A stretch of DNA of 61,110 nt, from contig JAEWSH010000134.1 in NCBI GenBank assembly GCA_023398375.1, positions 1 through 61,110 on the forward strand. Reading direction: 5' to 3'. Origin of the DNA: Bacillota bacterium (GTDB lineage Bacteria; Bacillota; Clostridia; Lachnospirales; Lachnospiraceae). The notes beneath the pieces are model-generated. The model did no database searches. It saw only the letters and a list, made by a program, of their open reading frames with translations, and was not told the DNA's origin. Made by a program: the position numbers and the translations under genes. Positions 50,830 to 61,110 of this stretch are shown here, piece after piece (the first letter of the stretch is position 1; each line of letters starts with the position of its first letter).

Positions 50830-52242
50830 TTATACTTCAATGACTCTAATCATATTTGTCATACCGGAAACCCCAAGTGGAAGACCTGCTGTTATAACAA
50901 CAATATCTCCCTTTTTCACAATACCTTCTCTTACAGCTGACGTTATCGCTTCGGCGCATAACTCTTCTGAATCATCTTTTTTATTAATTAGAACTGGTGT
51001 TACGCCCCACATCAGATTCAACTGTCTGCAGACATCTGCATTCACTGTACAGCCAATAATTGGACAATTCGGTTTATACTTAGATATCAGACCAGCCGTA
51101 AATCCAGACATCGTAACTGTAATAATTGCGGCTGCCTTCAGATCCATAGCAGTTGAACAACATGTATGCGCAATAGCGGTTGAAACACTAATCGTATCCA
51201 TATCACTGACTTTTTTGAATCTGCCTTTATAATCAATATCAGCTTCAGCGCGGTTCGCAATTCTGTCCATTGTTTTAACTGCTTCTACTGGATATTGTCC
51301 GGATGCACTTTCTCCGGAAAGCATAATTGCTGTTGTACCATCATAAATTGCATTGGCTACATCAGTAGCTTCCGCTCTTGTTGGACGTGGATTTTTTATC
51401 ATAGATTCTAACATCTGCGTTGCAGTAATAACATGCTTTCCAACTGCCACTGCTTTCTTGATCAATGATTTCTGAATAATAGGCACCTCTTCCATTGGAA
51501 TTTCAACACCCATATCTCCCCTGGCAACCATGATACCGTCACTTACTTCCAAAATCTCATCAACATTCTGAATTCCCTGCATATTTTCAATCTTTGCAAT
51601 AATTTTCATTTTGCTCTGATGCGCGTCCAAAATTTTTCTAATCTCAAGAACATCCTCTTTTGTTCTTGTAAAAGAAGCTGCTATATAGTCAAATCCTGTT
51701 TCTGCTCCGAATTCAATGTCCCTTCTATCAGAGTCATTGATATATGGCATAGTTAACGCGACTCCCGGTACATTCACACCTTTACGGTTGGAAATTGGAC
51801 CGCCGTTAATGACTTTACAGATAATATCCGTATCTGTAATTCCTGTCACTTCCATTTCTATCAAACCATCATCAATTAAAATCTTAGTTCCTGCCTGAAC
51901 GTCATGAACTAAATTTTTATAAGTAATCTCCACAATTTCATTATTTCCAGTCAGACTTTTTGTAGTAAGGGTAAAAGTCTGTCCACTAGTCAATTCTGTT
52001 CTGCCGCCTTCTATTACTCCCAGTCGAATTTCCGGTCCCCTTGTATCCAGCAGTGTTGCAATTGGAAGGCCCAGCTCTTTACTTACCTTAATGACTTTTT
52101 TATATTTCATCCCCTGTATTTCGTGTGTATCATGAGAAAAATTAAAGCGGGCTACATTCATACCAGCTTTCATTAATTCCTTAAGTTTTGATTCCTCCTC
52201 AGATGATGGACCGATTGTACAAATAATTTTAGTTTTTCTCAT
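50830..52242 (-). CDS. pyk: Pyruvate kinase
   Basis: 470 aa, the short form without the C-terminal PEP-utiliser domain found in many Firmicutes. TKIICTIGPSS at the start, LLDTRGPEIR, IAKIENMQG with the catalytic Lys, VARGDMGVEIP, ATQMLESM and AIMLSGESASGQYPVEAV (in part). It makes ATP and pyruvate in the last step of glycolysis. It is inserted between the decarboxylase and the kinase-like gene of the yaaO-holB block. Confidence 0.95.
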   Translation of the reverse strand: MRKTKIICTIGPSSEEESKLKELMKAGMNVARFNFSHDTHEIQGMKYKKVIKVSKELGLPIATLLDTRGPEIRLGVIEGGRTELTSGQTFTLTTKSLTGNNEIVEITYKNLVHDVQAGTKILIDDGLIEMEVTGITDTDIICKVINGGPISNRKGVNVPGVALTMPYINDSDRRDIEFGAETGFDYIAASFTRTKEDVLEIRKILDAHQSKMKIIAKIENMQGIQNVDEILEVSDGIMVARGDMGVEIPMEEVPIIQKSLIKKAVAVGKHVITATQMLESMIKNPRPTRAEATDVANAIYDGTTAIMLSGESASGQYPVEAVKTMDRIANRAEADIDYKGRFKKVSDMDTISVSTAIAHTCCSTAMDLKAAAIITVTMSGFTAGLISKYKPNCPIIGCTVNADVCRQLNLMWGVTPVLINKKDDSEELCAEAITSAVREGIVKKGDIVVITAGLPLGVSGMTNMIRVIEV

Positions 52243-52395
52243 TCTTTATCCCTTTCCTTTTAGAACTTATTAACTTTGCTATTCAAAAAACATATTCTAC
52301 CAACTATTATTTACAGTAAGTAATATGCTTATTTGATTATTACATATTTACACGTAAATTCATATTAAAAATATAATTATTTTACGTATATTTAT

Positions 52396-53868
52396 CTATT
52401 TTACCACTTTTATTTTATTTAACTCATAATCTGTTGGGCCTTGCACCATAAATCCCTTCTTTTTATAAGCAAGTATTAGTTGATAGATCTGTTTACTAAT
52501 TACTTCTCCTGGTACCAGTATTGGTATGCCGGGTGGATATAACAATACGAATTCTCCACTTGTACGATTTTCACTTTGTGACCATGGTATAGATTCTAGC
52601 GTAAGATCTTCTGTTTCAGAAATACTGTAATTTATATTTGTTCCTCTCGTTATGAATATAGATTTTTCAATTAACTCATTTTCGATAATATCTGATTGTT
52701 TATCTTTATCTTTATTATTTAATATTACCTTATCCTGTATCTCTTGGTCAATCTGTATCAGCGCCTCAGCCAAACGTTTAAAACCTTCTTCTGTATCCAT
52801 GATACTGGAGATTCCCAAGACATATGCAGGCGCTCCCATTTCCATTTGCAGATGATATCTATGTAATAACATATCATATAATTCTTTCCCATTCATAGAT
52901 GTACCATATAGAGATATGATGATCTTGGAATCATCATAATCATAAATCTCATCTTTACCAACGATATCCCGGTTAACAACTCTAATATAACGTAAGTCTC
53001 TGCAATCATTGTGAAATTTAAGAATATTATTATGTAGTATCTGCAATAAAGAACTTCCTTTTTCAGATACTAAGTCAACACAATTTTCAATGCCGGACAT
53101 TAATAGATAGGAAGGACTGCTCGTCTGATAAATTTCCAAAAATTTAATTATCTTATTTCTATCTATCAGACTACCATTTATATGGATTAATGCTGTTTGT
53201 GTAAATGCAGGTAAAGTTTTATGCACACTATGAATAACGATATCGGCCCCTAATATAACCGAATTTTGGGGAAATTCAGGATGAAATCCAAAGTGTGCGC
53301 CATGAGCTTCATCTATAATAAGCGGGATCTTCCTTTTATGAACTATTTTAACAATACGCTTAACATTTGATACCACGCCGTCATAAGTTGGTGATGTAAT
53401 AAAAACGGCTTCGATTTCTGCATCCTGTTCCAATGCTTTTTCTACATCTTCAGGATCTATTCCACCAAAAATTGCATACTCCTTTTGTATCTTGGGATAT
53501 AAGTAAACAGGCTGCAATTCTCTTAGCAGAATTGCATTATAAACTGCTTTATGACAGTTCCTGGCAATTAATATCTTTCCGTGTCTCTTAACAGCCGCAG
53601 ATATACTGCTAAGAATGCCACATGTACTGCCATTCACTAAAAAATGTGTCTCGTCTGATCGGTAAAGAACTGCTGCCTTATGCATAGCTTGAAGAAGCAC
53701 TCCCTCTGCATGATGCAGATTATCAAATCCATCTATTTCTGTAATATCTATATCATATATTTCCTTCATTGGATGCAAAAGCATATTTCGTTTATGCCCA
53801 GGCATATGAAACGGATAATAATCTGATTTATTATATTTCTCCAATTTACTATATAAATTATTTTTCAA
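52396..53868 (-). CDS. Orn/Lys/Arg decarboxylase family, YaaO type
   Basis: 490 aa PLP-dependent fold-I enzyme without the N-terminal wing domain. MPGHKR near residue 23, VNGSTCGILSSISA near 78, LIIDEAHGAHFGFHPEFP near 195, and the PLP lysine in HSVHKTLPAFTQ near 226. The family makes agmatine, cadaverine or putrescine; substrate choice cannot be read. The position matches yaaO of B. subtilis. Confidence 0.88.
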   Translation of the reverse strand: MKNNLYSKLEKYNKSDYYPFHMPGHKRNMLLHPMKEIYDIDITEIDGFDNLHHAEGVLLQAMHKAAVLYRSDETHFLVNGSTCGILSSISAAVKRHGKILIARNCHKAVYNAILLRELQPVYLYPKIQKEYAIFGGIDPEDVEKALEQDAEIEAVFITSPTYDGVVSNVKRIVKIVHKRKIPLIIDEAHGAHFGFHPEFPQNSVILGADIVIHSVHKTLPAFTQTALIHINGSLIDRNKIIKFLEIYQTSSPSYLLMSGIENCVDLVSEKGSSLLQILHNNILKFHNDCRDLRYIRVVNRDIVGKDEIYDYDDSKIIISLYGTSMNGKELYDMLLHRYHLQMEMGAPAYVLGISSIMDTEEGFKRLAEALIQIDQEIQDKVILNNKDKDKQSDIIENELIEKSIFITRGTNINYSISETEDLTLESIPWSQSENRTSGEFVLLYPPGIPILVPGEVISKQIYQLILAYKKKGFMVQGPTDYELNKIKVVK

Positions 53869-53900
53869 TTCCTACGAGCTTTAACTCCTTCTTTTAATTT

Positions 53901-54413
53901 CTAAGACGTTTTACCTTTATGAATACGAAGTGTTTCTAATAATGAACAATATTTATCTGCAGTTGTAACTACCCAGGCTTCTCTGCACAAGGGCGGTTTA
54001 ATTGTTAGCGGCCACATGTGTTTCTTAATAATATCCTTTTCCCGGGGCGAAAGTTTATATTCTTTACTCGCATTTTTATACGCTGTTGTTGGATGATGAA
54101 AACCATGTAACTGATTTAACTGTACATGATTCTTATCATGCCAGTCATATAAAAAATAATCGTGTAAAAGAGCACCTCTGACAAGATCTTTTCTTTTACA
54201 ATTTATTTTAAATTTCTTATTGATTAACAAACTATACTTTGCAACATTAATACTATGTTGTAAAACAGACATAGATCCATGTTGTATATTTTTAGATGTA
54301 CTTTTAAAATTTGTAGAATTCAAAATATCACTGCCATAGCGATTTAATAGTTCTTGTTGCCATTTGTTATTTGTTACTACCTTTTTTATTCTATCTTTCT
54401 GAAATTTTGTCAT
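53901..54413 (-). CDS. HD-domain protein
   Basis: 170 aa. HD motif: H53-like QHSINVAKYS, LLHDYFLYDWH and, further on, HHPTTAY and TADKYCSL. This is a metal-dependent phosphohydrolase fold; close relatives in Clostridia are annotated only as HD family. It lies 28 bp before the transpeptidase end and 32 bp from the decarboxylase. Substrate unknown. Confidence 0.8.
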   Translation of the reverse strand: MTKFQKDRIKKVVTNNKWQQELLNRYGSDILNSTNFKSTSKNIQHGSMSVLQHSINVAKYSLLINKKFKINCKRKDLVRGALLHDYFLYDWHDKNHVQLNQLHGFHHPTTAYKNASKEYKLSPREKDIIKKHMWPLTIKPPLCREAWVVTTADKYCSLLETLRIHKGKTS

Positions 54414-54441
54414 GTTCTTTACTCCATAAATATGCTTACTT

Positions 54442-55986
54442 TTAATAATAACAAACTACCGGCATACCCTTTTCAATTAAATCATAGATTTCCTTTGCTT
54501 TTACCAATGGCAGATTCACACAGCCATGTGATCCTCTTGTTATATAGATTTCACCGCCAAACTCTTTTCTCCAGGTAGCATCATGCATTCCTATGTTTCC
54601 GTTAAAAGGCATCCAATAATTTACATTCGATTCATAATCTTCACCTCTCAGAACAGCATCCTTTTCTTTATATGTAATACCAAATACTCCCGGTGGTGTA
54701 CCATTACCTTTCGTAATATTGCCCGATACAAAATCACTTTCTTCAACAACTCTTCCCTCTTGTATTACATACAAATGCTGTGCTCCAAGATTAATTTCTA
54801 CATAAGTATCGCCGATATCATCTACTCCTCCCTCTCCATTATCTTGGCGTGTATATCCTTTTGATATATAAATCATTTCACGAGTTATATTTTTTCCATT
54901 TTTAATATCCGCTATTAATTGTTCTGTTTCTGCCGCTCTATCCACTCTCCATCCATAACCACCGCTCAACAGTTCAATTTCATTTCCACTTATTGTTTTA
55001 AACTTTCTGTTTTTACCATATGTGTCATATTTTCTTGCAATTGAATTTACGCATTCTCTTACTTTTTCATTATTAAACGTAACTGTTTTGGAATCATAAG
55101 ACAGCCACTCATGTATCTGCTCACCCGTTATTTTTTCCTCTGCAATCTCAAAATCATATGTAATCGTAATATCGGTATATGATTTTAAGTGGTTATAAAC
55201 TGATTTCAATGATTGTGTCTGTCTTGTAACTGTTGGCTTCTGATAACAATCTGCAAGATCAAGGTCTATTTCTTCATCTACCTTGCCCATTGCTTCCTTA
55301 ATGGCTTGTTTGGTCTTTGTTTTATCTAAAGTGCTTCCGTTGATTTCTTCAACCAGCGTATAGCCTGTTTCCTCAGAATAATCTGATATATATGCATTCT
55401 GTGGCTTTACTATATTTCCATCTTTAAAGAAAACTAATTGGTCGATCTTATTATTTAAAGACGTTTCATCATATGTCGCTGCTTTCGGTAATTCATAATT
55501 GTAATCCCTGAAGAAGGCAGTAAACCACAACCATCCATTTTGTTCTTTTGCTATTTCTGTTAGAGTATCATCAAACTGGTATTCTAATCCTATATCTTTC
55601 CCTTTTATGGAATCTGTTAAATCATCTCTTCCTATGATATGAATTTCATAATTATCAACCAATTTTAATATCTTTAAGGTAACACTCTTTGCAGTACTAC
55701 ATGAATAATCCATATCATTTATTGTTGTCCCAAAGTAATAATGCTTCATAAAGAAAATAGATGCTCCAATGTATAGAAAAATTATAATTCCTAATACGAC
55801 CAGCAGATTTCTTTTCACATCCGCTTTTAGTTTTCTTGCATTCTTTTTTCTTTTTATTGTCCTTTTATGGAACTTCTTACTGTTATCTTTTAATGTCGAT
55901 TCCTGTTCTGTCATAGAAATAAATTGTAAATCTGTATCCTCTGTCATTATATCATCATTCTTCATATTTTCTTTTAGTATACTCAC
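54442..55986 (-). CDS. YkuD L,D-transpeptidase with VanW-type peptidoglycan-binding domains
   Basis: About 514 aa. The start is uncertain: a GTG at 55986 has AAGGA nine bases upstream, while an ATG at 55992 is only three to four bases from it. A basic stretch (KRTIKRKKNARKLKADVKR) and a TM helix (about 66-88) anchor it. Two PG_binding_4-like regions follow (about 100-370). The YkuD domain (about 385-514) has NIGMHDATWR and the catalytic Cys in SHGCVNLP. It forms 3-3 cross-links or attaches proteins to peptidoglycan outside the membrane. Confidence 0.88.
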   Translation of the reverse strand: MSILKENMKNDDIMTEDTDLQFISMTEQESTLKDNSKKFHKRTIKRKKNARKLKADVKRNLLVVLGIIIFLYIGASIFFMKHYYFGTTINDMDYSCSTAKSVTLKILKLVDNYEIHIIGRDDLTDSIKGKDIGLEYQFDDTLTEIAKEQNGWLWFTAFFRDYNYELPKAATYDETSLNNKIDQLVFFKDGNIVKPQNAYISDYSEETGYTLVEEINGSTLDKTKTKQAIKEAMGKVDEEIDLDLADCYQKPTVTRQTQSLKSVYNHLKSYTDITITYDFEIAEEKITGEQIHEWLSYDSKTVTFNNEKVRECVNSIARKYDTYGKNRKFKTISGNEIELLSGGYGWRVDRAAETEQLIADIKNGKNITREMIYISKGYTRQDNGEGGVDDIGDTYVEINLGAQHLYVIQEGRVVEESDFVSGNITKGNGTPPGVFGITYKEKDAVLRGEDYESNVNYWMPFNGNIGMHDATWRKEFGGEIYITRGSHGCVNLPLVKAKEIYDLIEKGMPVVCYY

Positions 55987-56192
55987 TAGCATTCTTCCTT
56001 ATGATAAGCCGTCTTTCACAAAACACTGCTATTTTTATAAAGTTCCCCATAAAAAGAAAATCAAGTAAATTTCTGTTATTACCAACAATTTTCTATGCGT
56101 TCCCTTACAGAGTCATTATAACATTTTTTTTATCACCGTCAAATCCTAAAACATCCCAATTTTACTGCTTTTTACACTTTTCTTTATTCATT

Positions 56193-57395
56193 TTAATTAA
56201 ATATTTTTTTATCTTTATAGTTATTCAATGCAACTAGACAAATGATCAACAGACACGGAAATACAATTGCCACTAACAATCCATGTTTTAAACTTCCAAA
56301 GTTTGCAACCCATCCAACAATACCAGGTCCGGAGGAACATCCAATATCTCCCGCAAGTGCTAACATGGCAAACATCCCAGTGCCGCCCTGTGGATATTTT
56401 TTTGCAGATATACTAAATATTCCAGGCCACATAATACCAACGGAAAAGCCACAAACTGCACATCCCAATAGAGCAATGATCGGCATTGGAGAAAATACTG
56501 CCACCAAATAGCTTATTACACATAAAACACTGCTTGCAATTATCGTCTTCATAAGATTCATTTTTGAACCTTTTATTCCATATATAGTTCGTGAAATTCC
56601 CATTAATACTGCAAAAGAACAAGGTCCCAATAGATCTCCCAGATTCTTGCTTACTTTTAATCCTACTTCAGCAAATAGGGATGCCCACTGTGACATTGCC
56701 TGCTCAGATGCCCCGGCACAAATCATCAATATGAATAACAGCCAAAATACTTTAACTTTGAACAGAGAATGCAAGGGTATCTCATCTCCCTCTTCTACAA
56801 GTGTATTTATTGGAACCTTTGCAAATAGAAAAATATTTAAAAAAGGAACTACAGCCCATAGAACCGGAAGATACTTCCAGTTCTGAAGTCCTATTGTATT
56901 AAAGTAAATCGTTGATAAAATGACAACGCTTACATGTCCCCAGCAGTAAAAAGAATGCAGGATACTCATAGCTGACTCTTTTTCGTCTCCTGGCAGGGCT
57001 TCAACAATCGGACTGATTAATACTTCAATTAATCCTCCTCCGATTGCATTAATAACCATAGCAATTACGAGGCCAGTATACGCATGTGGCATAATTCCCG
57101 GTAACACACCAAGACAAATTAAACCTATTGTACAAAGAATATGTGCTAATATAGAAGCTGCCCTATATCCTATTTTATCTACATATTTTGCTGCAATTAT
57201 ATCAGTAACTATCTGTACAGCAAAATTTAAAGATATTAAAATACCGATTCTCTCTATTGATATTCCAAACTGATCTTGAAACACTATAAATAATAAAGGA
57301 GCAAGATTATTAACAATTGCCTGCGTAATATATCCTAGATAGCTGGCATATTTCGTATGCTTAAATGATAGTTGAAAATGTTCTGTGTTATTCAT
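56193..57395 (-). CDS. MFS transporter of unknown substrate
   Basis: 400 aa from the ATG at 57395 (MNNTEHFQLSF), preceded by GGGGGT; the longer frame lacks a site. Twelve hydrophobic segments. NAIGGGLIEVLISPIVEALP near residue 120 and GFSVGIMWPGIFSISAKKYPQGG near 325 (in part) resemble the FucP-like branch of sugar transporters, but no substrate can be named. It stands alone, with 200 bp before the transpeptidase gene. Confidence 0.82.
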   Translation of the reverse strand: MNNTEHFQLSFKHTKYASYLGYITQAIVNNLAPLLFIVFQDQFGISIERIGILISLNFAVQIVTDIIAAKYVDKIGYRAASILAHILCTIGLICLGVLPGIMPHAYTGLVIAMVINAIGGGLIEVLISPIVEALPGDEKESAMSILHSFYCWGHVSVVILSTIYFNTIGLQNWKYLPVLWAVVPFLNIFLFAKVPINTLVEEGDEIPLHSLFKVKVFWLLFILMICAGASEQAMSQWASLFAEVGLKVSKNLGDLLGPCSFAVLMGISRTIYGIKGSKMNLMKTIIASSVLCVISYLVAVFSPMPIIALLGCAVCGFSVGIMWPGIFSISAKKYPQGGTGMFAMLALAGDIGCSSGPGIVGWVANFGSLKHGLLVAIVFPCLLIICLVALNNYKDKKIFN

Positions 57396-57444
57396 AAGTA
57401 CCCCCGCGCATATATATTTGCCTATATTACTATGTTTTGACATA

Positions 57445-57493
57445 AAAAATCATATATAACATAGCCTATAAGGCTTAGTTATATATGATTTTA
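57445..57493 (-). terminator. Terminator of the VTC-like gene
   Basis: AAAATCATATATAAC..AGCC pairs with GGCT..GTTATATATGATTTT (about 20 bp). On the minus strand it is followed by TTTTAT. It ends transcription from 57556-58194 before the MFS gene. Confidence 0.75.
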
Positions 57494-57555
57494 ACATCAT
57501 TCACTATATAAAACTACTTCTATATGACCAGAAATACTGCAAATTCAACTATTTC

Positions 57556-58194
57556 TTATTGATCAATTAGTTTTTTTAAAATATAATTGTTATCCTTGCT
57601 CTCCTTCCCTAAAGTACTTCTGACTTTTATAGATACCTTTCTATTCTCATTTATCATATCAAGTGCTACCTTTTGTGTCGTATAAGCTTTCAAATTCTGA
57701 TCAATAGTTACCAGAAGATTTTCATATTTCATATATATTTCTTCTCTATAACATTTTATGATTTTACTTATTTTATAGTGAAATAACTTTGTTTTAAAAT
57801 AAAATTCATTTAACAACGTTTTTCCACTTTGCTTCATCCAGTCAAGGCTGCCTTGCAAAATCTTTCGATACTGTTCTTTTGAAATTTTAACTGATTTCTC
57901 ACTTTCATATTTACCTATTTTATTTTTTCTTTTTAAAATAAATGATTTTCTTTTTCCTTTCTGTTCCATTGTCAGCATAAATTGCTCTGGTTGGACTTCA
58001 GGTATGTAAGCTGAATCAAAATAAATCTCACAAACTTCCTTTGTATCTGCTTTTACTATTCCTGAATCCATTTTGGTACTACTTTCATTTATCGTTTTAT
58101 AAAAACTTTTATATTCTGCCTGGTCTAACAATATTTCCTGTTCTTGAAATAAACGTATCCCTGTCATCTCCTGCATTATCGTCATATCTTTCAT
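57556..58194 (-). CDS. Divergent VTC/CYTH-like protein
   Basis: 212 aa. IYFDSAYIP, FILKRKNKIGKYESEK, KCYREEIYM and LLVTIDQNLKAY occur in the order of basic and acidic strands that line the tunnel of VTC/CYTH proteins (polyphosphate polymerase, adenylate cyclase, triphosphatase). The match is weak and several canonical basic residues are uncertain. No membrane partner is adjacent. A polyphosphate-related role is speculative. Confidence 0.45.
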   Translation of the reverse strand: MKDMTIMQEMTGIRLFQEQEILLDQAEYKSFYKTINESSTKMDSGIVKADTKEVCEIYFDSAYIPEVQPEQFMLTMEQKGKRKSFILKRKNKIGKYESEKSVKISKEQYRKILQGSLDWMKQSGKTLLNEFYFKTKLFHYKISKIIKCYREEIYMKYENLLVTIDQNLKAYTTQKVALDMINENRKVSIKVRSTLGKESKDNNYILKKLIDQ

Positions 58195-58339
58195 ACTTGC
58201 TAAACTTCTCCTTTCAAATTTAATCCTTATAAATATACTTTACAAGAAAAATGTGTATCAATCTTGAATAGAGTGTGATGTTTTTATTTATTTTATTAAA
58301 AATTCATTAACTAATAATTAATTTTTATTTAAACGAAAG

Positions 58340-58370
58340 AACGCCAGTAAATTAATCATTTACTGGCGTT
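58340..58370 (-). terminator. Terminator of the rRNA/tRNA operon
   Basis: AACGCCAGTAAAT pairs perfectly with ATTTACTGGCGTT (13 bp, 5-base loop). On the minus strand it is followed by CTTTCGTTTAAAT. It is the first strong terminator after tRNA-Lys and its partial copies. Confidence 0.7.
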
Positions 58371-58388
58371 TTCATTCTACTATTTTAG

Positions 58389-58498
58389 TGAGACATCGGG
58401 GATATCGAACAGGGTTCGAATCCTTTTTATTCTATTTCTTCAATGAGACATCGGGGATATCGAACAGGGTTCGAATCCTTTTTATTCTATTTCTTTAG
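58389..58498 (-). repeat. Two tandem 55-bp decayed copies of the tRNA-Lys 3' end
   Basis: Units begin at 58389 and 58444; the genuine tRNA continues the same phase at 58499. Each unit keeps CCCCGATGTCTCA (acceptor and T-stem end) and a TTCGA loop, but has a rebuilt T-arm (GGATTCGAACCCTGTTCGATATC) and no anticodon. The two copies differ at only one or two bases near their junction. They cannot fold as tRNA. Confidence 0.85.
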
Positions 58499-58571
58499 TG
58501 AGACATCGGGGATTCGAACCCCGGACAACTTGATTAAAAGTCAAGTGCTCTACCAACTGAGCTAATATCCC
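58499..58571 (-). tRNA. tRNA-Lys (TTT)
   Basis: Full cloverleaf. Acceptor GGGATAT/ATGTCTC (two wobble pairs), anticodon loop CTTTTAA, T-arm CGGGG-TTCGAAT-CCCCG, discriminator A. CCA is not encoded. Last tRNA of the cluster. Confidence 0.95.
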
Positions 58572-58595
58572 ATAAATAATTATTTACAAACAAAG

Positions 58596-58668
<73 letters not shown>

Positions 58669-58691
58669 ATTTTCTTCAAAAGAAGAAATAG

Positions 58692-58765
58692 TAGCGGGGA
58701 CAGGATTTGAACCTATGACCTTCGGGTTATGAGCCCGACGAGCTTCCAGACTGCTCCACCCCGCG
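58692..58765 (-). tRNA. Initiator tRNA-Met (CAT)
   Basis: Starts with C and ends CCCCGCTA, so base pair 1-72 is a C:U mismatch. The anticodon stem has three G:C pairs (CGGG-CTCATAA-CCCG). Both are initiator features. Confidence 0.92.
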
Positions 58766-58815
58766 TTAATAATTATGCGTTTTATATGAAATTAACTTCT
58801 CCAAAATAAAACTAA

Positions 58816-58897
58816 TGGATGGAGAAGGATTCGAACCTTCGAAGGCGGTGCCAACAGATTTACAGTCTGCCCCCTTTGGCCACTCGGGAATCCATCC
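58816..58897 (-). tRNA. tRNA-Tyr (GTA)
   Basis: 82 nt with a long variable arm, acceptor GGATGGA/TCCATCC, anticodon loop CTGTAAA, T-loop TTCGAAT. Confidence 0.95.
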
Positions 58898-58904
58898 ATA
58901 TAAG

Positions 58905-58977
58905 AGCCGATGATCGGACTCGAACCGATAACCTGCTGATTACAAATCAGCTGCTCTGCCAATTGAGCCACATCGGC
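58905..58977 (-). tRNA. tRNA-Thr (TGT)
   Basis: Acceptor GCCGATG/CATCGGC, anticodon loop TTTGTAA, T-loop TTCGAGT, discriminator T. Confidence 0.94.
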
Positions 58978-59006
58978 TTACTCTTCAAATAATAATAACT
59001 AAAGAA

Positions 59007-59079
59007 TGGGACCTATAGGGCTCGAACCTATGACCCTCTGCTTGTAAGGCAGATGCTCTCCCAGCTGAGCTAAGATCCC
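59007..59079 (-). tRNA. tRNA-Val (TAC)
   Basis: Acceptor GGGATCT/AGGTCCC with wobble pairs, anticodon loop CTTACAA, T-loop TTCGAGC, discriminator A. Confidence 0.94.
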
Positions 59080-59097
59080 AAAATTTTATGTTATAAA

Positions 59098-59171
59098 CGA
59101 CCCAGATCGGACTCGAACCGACGACCTTCGCCGTGACAGGGCGACGCTCTAACCAACTGAGCCACTGGGCC
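59098..59171 (-). tRNA. tRNA-Asp (GTC)
   Basis: Acceptor GGCCCAG/CTGGGTC, anticodon loop CTGTCAC, T-loop TTCGAGT, discriminator G. First tRNA after the 23S gene, about 100 bp from its 3' end. Confidence 0.94.
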
Positions 59172-59244
59172 ACATAAAGGTTTCATACCTTCAAAACCGA
59201 ATACTGATTAATCTCTTTCCATCCGTTCTTTCTACACATTCCCT

Positions 59245-59262
59245 GATGTCATCAATGACATC
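59245..59262 (-). promoter_or_regulatory. Hairpin in the 23S-tRNA spacer
   Basis: GATGTCAT-CA-ATGACATC directly follows the 23S 3' end on the minus strand. It may be part of an rRNA-processing stem; no U-tract follows. Confidence 0.35.
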
Positions 59263-59269
59263 TCCTTTA

Positions 59270-61110
<1,841 letters not shown>

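Larger units (their letters stand above)
58195..58498. other. Intergenic stretch with terminator and decayed tRNA repeats
   Basis: 304 bp between the VTC-like gene and tRNA-Lys. It contains the VTC-like gene's ribosome-binding site, a 13-bp-stem terminator and two 55-bp repeats derived from the tRNA-Lys 3' end. No ORF. Confidence 0.7.

Noticed and set aside
58389..58571. Regular 55-bp repeats as a CRISPR array
   Set aside because: The units are tandem without unique spacers, and they derive from the tRNA-Lys 3' end. No cas gene is present.

Overview
The window reads as chromosomal DNA of a low-GC, anaerobic, endospore-forming and chemotactic member of the Clostridia, most likely Lachnospiraceae. 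This rests on AT-rich codon use, spmA/spmB, two chemoreceptors, monosaccharide ABC systems of ChvE/Mms and Rbs type, FabK-based fatty acid synthesis, and the B. subtilis-like block yaaO/yaaR/holB/ricT/trmN6/rsmI. The species cannot be named from the sequence alone. Most genes lie on the minus strand, as do the rRNA and tRNA genes at the right end.

Layout. 1-1907: three minus-strand genes for secreted or membrane-anchored coiled-coil proteins carrying phage-tail-like motifs. 2394-9116: a ChvE-MmsA-MmsB sugar ABC transporter followed by two AraR-type (GntR HTH plus LacI-like) repressors and a small membrane protein, preceded by a chemoreceptor (9509-11311). 11577-18367: a DUF885 metallopeptidase-like ORF running into a FabT-like MarR regulator, then a YaiI/YqxD protein, a membrane-anchored Mrr-like nuclease, an M20 amidohydrolase and a GlgX-type debranching enzyme. 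18570-24974: a domain-swapped GH3 glucosidase with a divergent AraC regulator, spmB/spmA and a second, ectodomain-less chemoreceptor.

25120-39186 is the most distinctive accessory region, a divergent sugar-catabolic locus. The left arm (minus) has a class II aldolase, an RpiR regulator, an ADP-dependent PFK/glucokinase-family kinase, an FGGY kinase and an Rbs-type ABC transporter. The right arm (plus) has a DUF4432 mutarotase-like protein, a phosphomannose-isomerase-like cupin, a ketose 3-epimerase-like TIM barrel, an RpiB-family isomerase lacking both ring-opening histidines, and DhaK plus DhaL. Together they could mutarotate, isomerise, epimerise, phosphorylate and cleave a rare sugar. I cannot match the set to a described pathway.

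39242-46135 is a fatty acid synthesis operon read from acpP through fabK, fabD, fabG, fabF, fabZ and a FabX-like [4Fe-4S] flavoenzyme to fabH. Two near-identical 19-bp palindromes sit on its promoters and look like FabT operators; the probable regulator is the MarR gene at 13485. 46205-53868 holds rsmI, trmN6, ricT, holB, yaaR, a guanylate-kinase-like gene, pyk and an Orn/Lys/Arg decarboxylase. 53901-58194 holds an HD protein, a YkuD L,D-transpeptidase, an MFS transporter and a VTC-like protein. The right end holds seven tRNA genes (Asp, Val, Thr, Tyr, fMet, Phe, Lys in transcription order) directly after a partial 23S rRNA with no 5S between them, and two decayed tandem copies of the tRNA-Lys 3' end.

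Several genes share an unusual leader: a compact hairpin that ends immediately before a GGGAG/GGAG ribosome-binding site. Two of these (before the YqxD and RpiB genes) belong to a longer repeated structured element.
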